NCBI GenBank assembly: GCA_007571185.1
Contig: RKRX01000054.1
Span: 1-5,672 of the forward strand
Source: Oceanicaulis sp.
Lineage (GTDB): Bacteria > Pseudomonadota > Alphaproteobacteria > Caulobacterales > Maricaulaceae
Reading direction: 5' to 3'
Length of the DNA: 5,672 nucleotides
A program made the position numbers and the translations under genes. Positions 1 through 4,047 of the stretch are shown piece after piece. Within the stretch, counting starts at the first letter, position 1. Each line of letters begins with the position of its first letter. The notes beneath the pieces were generated by a model. The model did not search any database, was not told where the DNA came from, and worked only from the letters and a program-made list of their open reading frames with translations.

Positions 1-97
1 AGGGCTTACCGAACTGGTCCAGAACATTGGGATCATGGCCGGCGAGGAGGTAGTTCTTTATTATAGCGTCAAATTTAGCGTTCTTGTCGACCGTCAT
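1..97 (-). CDS. 5' end of an ankyrin-repeat protein (partial, runs off the left edge)
   Basis: The minus strand is open from ATG at 97-95 to the left edge, giving 32 residues. The stretch NYLLAGHDPNVLDQFGKP fits the ankyrin pattern 'LLxxGaDPNvxDxxGxTPLH': the end of helix 2, the beta-turn with D-P-N, then D-x-x-G at the start of the next repeat. The TPLH signature itself would lie just outside the window. Ankyrin repeats mediate protein-protein contacts, so no enzymatic role can be inferred. I chose this start because GGGGA lies a few bases upstream. An in-frame ATG at 133 would add 12 residues, but it has no Shine-Dalgarno and would coincide with the start of the transcript from the possible promoter at 139-167. 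There is no signal peptide in the visible part. The ankyrin call rests on a single repeat. Confidence 0.55.
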   Translation of the reverse strand, partial: MTVDKNAKFDAIIKNYLLAGHDPNVLDQFGKP

Positions 98-138
98 GGC
101 ATCCCCATGTGTGGGTAAGAAAGAAGGAGGCATCGCCC

Positions 139-167
139 ATTACAGGGCAAACGTTCAGAGCCGTCCC
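139..167 (-). promoter_or_regulatory. Weak candidate promoter for the ankyrin-like gene
   Basis: Read on the minus strand there is GGGACG (167-162) as a poor -35, a 17-base spacer, and TGTAAT (144-139) as a -10 one base off consensus. Transcription would begin near 132, giving a leader of about 35 bases before the ATG at 97. The -35 matches only three of six positions, so this is tentative. Confidence 0.25.
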
Positions 168-209
168 AGAAAGAGTTGCTAACCCCATCCAAGACCTTTG
201 TCACCGCAA

Positions 210-239
210 CATTTCAGAGTACTGAAATGATGGGTTTTT
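210..239 (+). terminator. Hairpin followed by a T-run, terminator-like
   Basis: Arms CATTTCAG (210-217) and CTGAAATG (222-229) pair perfectly over 8 bp around an AGTA loop, and TTTTT follows at 235-239. The stem is AT-rich and the T-run starts five bases after it. An outer pairing of AACCCC-AT (181-188) with ATGGGTT (230-236), with one bulged C, could bring the stem up to the T-run. No plus-strand gene is seen upstream, so it may instead act as an insulator in front of the promoter at 245, stop antisense transcription, or be a protein-binding inverted repeat. Confidence 0.35.
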
Positions 240-244
240 CAAAT

Positions 245-273
245 TTGACGCCAGCGGCCTTGTAGGCTACACT
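245..273 (+). promoter_or_regulatory. Sigma70-type promoter for the unknown gene at 423
   Basis: TTGACG (245-250, five of six to TTGACA) is followed by exactly 17 bases and TACACT (268-273, four of six to TATAAT). Transcription would start near 280 and give an untranslated leader of about 140 bases. The imperfect palindrome TGTAG-G-CTACA (261-271) overlaps the spacer and the -10, so a repressor could bind here. It is the best promoter match I found in the window, judged by eye. Confidence 0.55.
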
Positions 274-352
274 GGATGCGTGTGAAAAACTCTGGCGAAC
301 ACGAACACATGCGGGAAAGCACCTAGATGGGCACCTATTCTCGTCCTCAGCA

Positions 353-398
353 TCCCCTCGGGGGAATCACCAAGGTCGAGAGAGGTCGAGATCCCCGA
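353..398 (+). other. Leader with mutually exclusive G/C-run hairpins
   Basis: TCCCC (353-357) can pair with GGGGA (361-365) around a 3-base loop. The same G-run can instead pair as TCGGGG (358-363) with CCCCGA (393-398), enclosing the direct repeat at 373-392. The two structures exclude each other because they share the G-run. Whether either forms in the transcript is unknown, and short G/C runs like these can arise by chance. Confidence 0.25.
373..392 (+). repeat. Tandem direct repeat, two 10-base units
   Basis: AGGTCGAGAG (373-382) is followed directly by AGGTCGAGAT (383-392), nine of ten bases identical. It lies 31 bases before the start codon at 423, inside the untranslated leader. It could be a pair of protein-binding sites spaced one helical turn apart, or a simple slippage duplication. 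Confidence 0.6.
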
Positions 399-422
399 AC
401 TCAGCAAGTAGGGTAAGTGCAC

Positions 423-1157
423 ATGTCCAACATACTCATTCCGAAAATCCGCGGCGCGAAAATCCCTGATGGCTGGCGGTCATTCCTTAATGACCCGGGC
501 AGATATGGCTGGCGCTCTACAATCGGCCCTGGCGACTGGCGGGCGTTTCTTGCCGACCCCAAAAAACACTGGCGCGACGGCCGTTCAGCAAAAGAAACAG
601 CCTGCAATTGGGAATCTGCGGATGGGCTCCCATCTGAAATTGCTGAGCTCTTTGATAAACGCCCCGAGTTGCTGTTCGCGATCCCGGAACACAAAGTGCC
701 AATGCCCGCTCGCGGGGGAGTTAGTCGAAGCGATGTATTCGCTCTTATGTACTCGGATGATCAACTGATAGCGATGGCCGTCGAGGGCGTCTACGAAGAA
801 AACTTCGGCGATCTTGTCGGAGGTTGGCTCGCTAAAGGCGGTCAGAACCGGTATGATCGCCTTGGAGGGATTTGCAAGTTACTGGAAATCGACGATGCTC
901 CAGGTCACCTGCGGTACCAGCTGTTTCACCGGACGGCGTCTGCTATTATTGAGGCGCGTCGGTTTAAAGCAGATATGGCAGTGGTGATCATCCAGTCATT
1001 CTCGCCTGGGCACATGTGGCATCAAGATTTCGCAAAGTTTTGCTCCTATCTCGGGGTCGGTTCGGAGCGTAAGAGTCTTCATTACAAGACTCTCTCAGAC
1101 GGTCTTCCGTTGGGGTTCGCTTGGGTGACGTCCCAAATGCGCCACAATAAATCATAG
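423..1157 (+). CDS. Protein of unknown function (possibly DUF6946-like)
   Basis: A 244-residue soluble protein with no signal peptide or membrane segment. I chose ATG 423 over the in-frame GTG 417 because AGGG (410-413) sits 9 bases before the ATG and only 3 before the GTG. The N-terminus repeats a short module: GWRSFLNDP (17-25) and DWRAFLADPKKHW (38-50). The body has PELLFAIPEHKVPMP (81-95), SRSDVFAL (101-108), AVEGVYEENFG (119-129), LRYQLFHRTASAIIEARRF (163-181) and a C-terminal QSFSPGHMW (191-199). From memory, this order of motifs resembles a family of uncharacterised bacterial proteins labelled DUF6946. I could not search, so the family name is provisional. D104 and E121 could be remnants of a PD-(D/E)xK nuclease-like core, but V123 sits where a lysine would be needed. 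GC is lower than in mutY, dsbA-like and smc, consistent with horizontal acquisition. It converges on mutY 77 bases downstream, with no clear terminator between them. Confidence 0.75.
   Translation: MSNILIPKIRGAKIPDGWRSFLNDPGRYGWRSTIGPGDWRAFLADPKKHWRDGRSAKETACNWESADGLPSEIAELFDKRPELLFAIPEHKVPMPARGGVSRSDVFALMYSDDQLIAMAVEGVYEENFGDLVGGWLAKGGQNRYDRLGGICKLLEIDDAPGHLRYQLFHRTASAIIEARRFKADMAVVIIQSFSPGHMWHQDFAKFCSYLGVGSERKSLHYKTLSDGLPLGFAWVTSQMRHNKS
468..587 (+). repeat. Internal duplication of a W-R-x-F-L-x-D-P module
   Basis: Residues 17-32 and 38-55 of the unknown protein align as GWRSFLNDP / DWRAFLADP followed by a basic-aromatic tail (GRYGWRS / KKHWRDGRS). The DNA also matches over much of the unit: both copies contain CTGGCGG near the start and GACCC at the end of the core. 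The first copy may be a partial tandem duplication of a module usually present once. Confidence 0.5.
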
Positions 1158-1234
1158 ACTCTGTCCCGTAAGGTCGTCGCCTGCGCTGCATCGACGCTCC
1201 ACAACAAGCCGCCGCCACTGGAATGAAACACGTT

Positions 1235-2311
1235 CTAAACCGGGCGCGTTTCCAACCCCAGCCGGACGGCTTTCATCATAACGCTAGGCAGCCCCGCCTG
1301 ATCAATTCCTGTCAGCGGAACCCATCCCCCGACATCGGGGCGCCACCCCTCTGGAGCGGCGGCGCATATGACTTCCAGTTCCAGGCTGAAATGAGTGAAG
1401 ACGTGCCGCACTCGCCCGGCCCGGCGCCAGTCCGCTTCAAAGGGACAGGCTTTATCAATTTCGGTAGGGTCGGGCGCGGAATCAGTCCAGCCTGTGCCCG
1501 GCAACTCCATCATTGCGCCCAGCAACCCGGTTTCTGGCCGACGCCTGAGCCAGATCCGCCCTTGCCCGGTCACATGAAAACACACGCCCCATCGCACAGG
1601 TCTGGATTTTTTCTTTTGCCTAAGTGGAAATCGTGCAGGATGACCCGTCCGCCGCCCGGCGCACCATGCTGACCATGGACAGGCTGAACATCGGGGTGAT
1701 TTGGGCGTACATACCACCGCCCCCAAATCCATAATCGCCTGTGCGTAATCGCCGGGCCGAACCGGGCTCGCCAGTTCAGCAGCCAGCACCCTGATCTCCA
1801 GCCTGGCCCCGGGCAGCGGGGTCTGCATCGCCGTCATCCGGGTCAACACCCGCTCCACATTACCGTCCACAACACTAGCCGGTTTATCGAAGGCGACGGC
1901 GCGAATGGCGTTGGAGGTATACTCCCCTACCCTTGGCAGGGCGCGTAAATCCTCAAGCGATTGCGGAAAGACGCCGCCCCGTTCATTCGCCACGGTTTGT
2001 GCACAGGCGTGTAGATTACGGGCGCGGGCATAGTAACCCAGCCCGGCCCATGCAGCCAGCACCTCTTCACGCGGCGCATCCGCCAAATCCCGCACCGTGG
2101 GCCACCGCCTGAGAAAAGCTCGCCAGTACGGGGCGGCGTGCTGCGCCGTAGTCTGCTGGAGCATGATTTCCGACACCCAGACCGCATAGGGATCGGGCGC
2201 AACACCGGCAGCGCGGTCTTCTGGCCGCACCCTCCAGGGCAGGCTGCGGCCTGCGCGATCATACCACTCCAGCAGAGAGGACCGCAGCGCTTCACGGGCG
2301 TTTGTCAGCAA
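1235..2311 (-). CDS. mutY: A/G-specific adenine DNA glycosylase MutY
   Basis: MutY removes adenine mispaired with 8-oxoguanine and so prevents G:C to T:A transversions in the GO repair pathway. From a TTG start at 2311 the protein has 358 residues, close to E. coli MutY (350). Visible signatures are LPWR, SEIMLQQT with catalytic Glu48, WAGLGYYARARNLH, the helix-hairpin-helix LPRVGEYTSNAI, VVDGNVERV with catalytic Asp149, and the 4Fe-4S ligands Cys201-x6-Cys208-x2-Cys211-x5-Cys217. The C-terminal NUDIX-like 8-oxoG reader shows LLGAMMELPGTGW and an FTH (305-307) in place of the better-known FSH. The longest frame starts at ATG 2365 and adds 18 residues. I prefer the TTG because GAGAGG lies 6 bases upstream and the N-terminus then matches family length, but TTG is a rare start. 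It is divergent from the DUF721 gene and convergent with the unknown gene. All catalytic and cluster residues are intact. Confidence 0.95.
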   Translation of the reverse strand: MLTNAREALRSSLLEWYDRAGRSLPWRVRPEDRAAGVAPDPYAVWVSEIMLQQTTAQHAAPYWRAFLRRWPTVRDLADAPREEVLAAWAGLGYYARARNLHACAQTVANERGGVFPQSLEDLRALPRVGEYTSNAIRAVAFDKPASVVDGNVERVLTRMTAMQTPLPGARLEIRVLAAELASPVRPGDYAQAIMDLGAVVCTPKSPRCSACPWSAWCAGRRTGHPARFPLRQKKKSRPVRWGVCFHVTGQGRIWLRRRPETGLLGAMMELPGTGWTDSAPDPTEIDKACPFEADWRRAGRVRHVFTHFSLELEVICAAAPEGWRPDVGGWVPLTGIDQAGLPSVMMKAVRLGLETRPV

Positions 2312-2363
2312 GGGCGACCTCTCATGCTTGCCAGTACGAGAAACAGGCGCGATGGTGGACAGC

Positions 2364-2948
2364 ATGAAGCGCAGATTCGTCCCGTCAATGTCCGGTCGTC
2401 ATCTCATTGCGAGAGGTCGGCGGACCGTGCGTGATCAGGCCGATGCTGCGGCCTGGCTGAATGAGCACCGCGGCAAAGCCGCCATCGCACCACCGCCCGG
2501 CGTCGGGCGCGCTGTCTTTAGGCTGATCAAACCACTGGAAAAACGGTTTTCCCGCCCTTCTCCCTCTGAACTCAACGAACACTGGAGCGCTATTGTCGGT
2601 CCGCAACTGGCCGCTCACACCAGACCGGAAAAATTTCAGGGCGGCTCCACCCTTGTGATCCGGGCGCGCGGTCCCGCCGCAACTCTGATCCAGGCCCAGT
2701 CGCCCCAAATCCTGTCGCGGGTGGCGGCCTATTCAGGCAGGCAGCCCTGCAAGCTGAAAATCATCCAAGGCCCGCTCAGCGCGCCTGACCTCAAACCCCG
2801 GCCCCGACTCAACCGCATCACCAGGGTGGAAGCAGCCCCCGTTAAACCACGCTCGCTTGAAGACACGCTGGAGGACTGGCGTCTGGCCGTGGAGCGCCGC
2901 AGCGAAGGCGTTCGACTGCCCGTCCCTCCTCCCCGATCAGAAACATGA
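2364..2948 (+). CDS. DUF721 domain protein, DciA-like
   Basis: A 194-residue basic protein whose core (about residues 50-137) fits DUF721: an amphipathic helix, then LNEHWSAIVGPQLAAHTRP (70-88), a GGSTLVIRA strand (93-101), a helix ending in QILSRVAAYSG, and LKIIQG. DUF721 proteins include DciA, which works with the replicative helicase DnaB in bacteria lacking DnaC. That role is known from the family and is only inferred here. The tail from about 145 is proline- and arginine-rich and ends in a short charged helix (SLEDTLEDWRLAVERR). Start choice: ATG 2364 has GGTGGA four bases upstream. ATG 2352, ATG 2388 and TTG 2328 are in the same frame and cannot be excluded. It diverges from mutY, so its promoter must lie in or against the mutY 5' end. 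Confidence 0.85.
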   Translation: MKRRFVPSMSGRHLIARGRRTVRDQADAAAWLNEHRGKAAIAPPPGVGRAVFRLIKPLEKRFSRPSPSELNEHWSAIVGPQLAAHTRPEKFQGGSTLVIRARGPAATLIQAQSPQILSRVAAYSGRQPCKLKIIQGPLSAPDLKPRPRLNRITRVEAAPVKPRSLEDTLEDWRLAVERRSEGVRLPVPPPRSET

Positions 2949-3187
2949 CAGATCGAGGACATCTCGGACTGGAATCACTCATACACCTCCTTTATGTCCA
3001 TCCCTTGACCGATGCCTCAGGTGAAAATCCCGCCACTCACAATCGGGAACTCTGGTTCCACGTTGGTTGTGCCGTATAAAATTGTGCACAGGCGGGCAAA
3101 CCTAAGCCTTGCGATGTCGTGCGCGGCTATGGGAAGATAAGTCATGCGGACAACCGCCTTGAATTGATCTAGCGCTGGAGCTGACCT
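2949..3187. other. Intergenic region before the thioredoxin gene
   Basis: About 240 bases with no recognised gene; line 3061-3120 is 52% GC. CGGGAAC (3044-3050) and GTTCCACG (3055-3062) form a hairpin of 7 pairs with one bulged A and a TCTG loop, but no T-run follows, so it is at best a weak terminator for the DUF721 gene. TATAAAAT (3075-3082) resembles a -10 element. It lacks a good -35 and is followed directly by the palindrome TGTGCACA (3083-3090). A promoter for the thioredoxin gene probably lies here but cannot be fixed by eye. A 44-residue frame (2945-3079) is open but has no Shine-Dalgarno. Confidence 0.4.
3177..3180 (+). promoter_or_regulatory. Ribosome binding site deciding the GTG start at 3188
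   Basis: GGAG lies 7 bases before GTG 3188. This supports the GTG as the real start, which is also where the lipoprotein signal peptide begins correctly. Confidence 0.65.
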
Positions 3188-3895
3188 GTGACTCTTCTCG
3201 CACACCGCACCCTGACTCTCGCCGCCGGCCTGGCCTGCGCCCTGTTGCTGATTGCCTGTTCAGGCGAAACGCCAGCTTTTGAACAGGAAAGCGACCGCGC
3301 AAAGGGCTCGCCCGATGCCCCGGTGACCATCATTGAATACGCCTCGACCGCCTGTGGCGCCTGTGCGCTGTTCCACGAACAGGGTTATGCGGCCATTGAG
3401 GACGGTGTGGATGACGGCGATGTGCGCTTTGTGTTGCGCGAAATGCTGACCGGTCAGCCCAATATCGCCATGGCTGGTTTCATGTTGGCGCGTTGCGCCC
3501 CCGAAGATCAGTATTTCGACGTAATTGATCTGTTGTTCGAGCAGCAGCGTGCGCTCTTCTCTGCTCTACAACAAGGCAATGCGCGCGGCCAGTTCCAGCT
3601 CATTGCTCGCTCGGCTGGCTTCAGTGATGAAAAATTCAACACCTGCATGAACAATCAGGACATAGCTGACGAAATCCAGAACGCCAGCGCACAGGCCATA
3701 GCCGCCGGTATCGGCTTTACCCCCAGCTTCATCATCAATGGTCAGCAGCTGGAAAGACAAGTGATGGATGGCGCCGAGGTGTACACGGTGAACGGCGCCC
3801 CGCTGGAAGACGAACAAGGCGCAATCCCGGCCCAACCTGATCGCGACACCTGGGATCGAATCGTCGCTTTATTCAAATCGCGCGCTGAAGGTTAG
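3188..3895 (+). CDS. DsbA-family thioredoxin-fold lipoprotein
   Basis: A 235-residue exported thiol-disulfide oxidoreductase of the DSBA-like/thioredoxin_4 type. The N-terminus has a basic residue, a hydrophobic run and the lipobox LIAC, placing the lipidated cysteine at Cys24. Residue +2 is Ser, which by the E. coli rule does not retain the protein in the inner membrane. After a short linker, GSPDAPVTIIEYAS (40-53) leads into the active site Cys56-Gly-Ala-Cys59. The helical insertion runs from about 90 to 170, and the cis-proline loop is GFTPSFIING (176-185, Thr178-Pro179). A second cysteine pair, Cys103 and Cys153, lies in the helical insertion and may form a structural or regulatory disulfide. 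The protein probably introduces or shuffles disulfides in periplasmic proteins; oxidase versus isomerase cannot be told from sequence. The start is GTG with a good Shine-Dalgarno. It sits between the DUF721 gene and smc, an order I recall from other alphaproteobacteria, where the functional link is unclear. Confidence 0.9.
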   Translation: MTLLAHRTLTLAAGLACALLLIACSGETPAFEQESDRAKGSPDAPVTIIEYASTACGACALFHEQGYAAIEDGVDDGDVRFVLREMLTGQPNIAMAGFMLARCAPEDQYFDVIDLLFEQQRALFSALQQGNARGQFQLIARSAGFSDEKFNTCMNNQDIADEIQNASAQAIAAGIGFTPSFIINGQQLERQVMDGAEVYTVNGAPLEDEQGAIPAQPDRDTWDRIVALFKSRAEG

Positions 3896-4010
3896 ATTTC
3901 GGCGCGGTCTGTTTGTAGGGTGGAGATAAGCATAAACCTCTTGCTCGCCCTGCAGGCTGGCCTTGTGTCTGGATTGGCGGAATGCGGCCTGATGATGGCG
4001 CATGGAAAAC

Positions 4011-4028
4011 CTGAACACCGGTGTTCAG
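4011..4028. promoter_or_regulatory. Perfect 18-bp palindrome upstream of smc
   Basis: CTGAACACC (4011-4019) is followed with no spacer by its exact reverse complement GGTGTTCAG (4020-4028). Pairing can extend as AAC (4008-4010) with GTT (4030-4032) around one unpaired C. The site ends 7 bases before the smc Shine-Dalgarno (4036-4040). The zero spacer suits a dimeric DNA-binding protein better than an RNA hairpin. No T-run follows, so it is not a standard terminator for the thioredoxin gene. Confidence 0.6.
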
Positions 4029-4035
4029 CGTTCGT

Positions 4036-4040
4036 GGAGG
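4036..4040 (+). promoter_or_regulatory. Strong ribosome binding site deciding the TTG start of smc
   Basis: GGAGG lies 7 bases before TTG 4048. An in-frame GTG exists at 4021 inside the palindrome, but it has no Shine-Dalgarno, and the Smc family N-terminus (MKFTRLRLAGFKSF) begins at the TTG. Confidence 0.75.
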
Positions 4041-4047
4041 TCCAAGT

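Larger units (their letters stand above)
98..422. other. Non-coding region between divergent genes
   Basis: This 325-base stretch separates the minus-strand ankyrin-like gene from the plus-strand unknown gene. It holds a weak leftward promoter candidate, a hairpin with a T-run, a good rightward promoter, and a leader with a direct repeat and G/C-run hairpins, all listed separately. Two short frames, 276-326 (16 aa) and 327-416 (29 aa), are open. They have no convincing Shine-Dalgarno and no recognisable product, so I do not call them genes. A sampled line (181-240) is 43% GC, well below the genes at right. Confidence 0.6.

Noticed and set aside
401..694. 97-residue minus-strand frame within the unknown gene
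   Set aside because: It lies wholly opposite a better-supported gene with family-like motifs; its own translation is Ser/Arg/Pro-rich with no recognisable domain.
1158..1234. Possible bidirectional terminator between the unknown gene and mutY
   Set aside because: Only a 4-bp pairing (GTCG with CGAC) was found and no T-run on either strand.
1223..1672. 149-residue plus-strand frame over the 3' end of mutY
   Set aside because: It is antisense to the intact MutY C-terminal domain; composition is Pro/His-rich as expected of an antisense shadow.
2945..3079. 44-residue frame overlapping the DUF721 stop as ATGA
   Set aside because: The overlap is suggestive of coupling, but there is no Shine-Dalgarno and no recognisable product, and the sequence looks non-coding.
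3017..3205. 62-residue minus-strand frame in the gap before the thioredoxin gene
   Set aside because: No ribosome binding site before its GTG, no recognised motif, and it overlaps the well-supported start of the thioredoxin gene.
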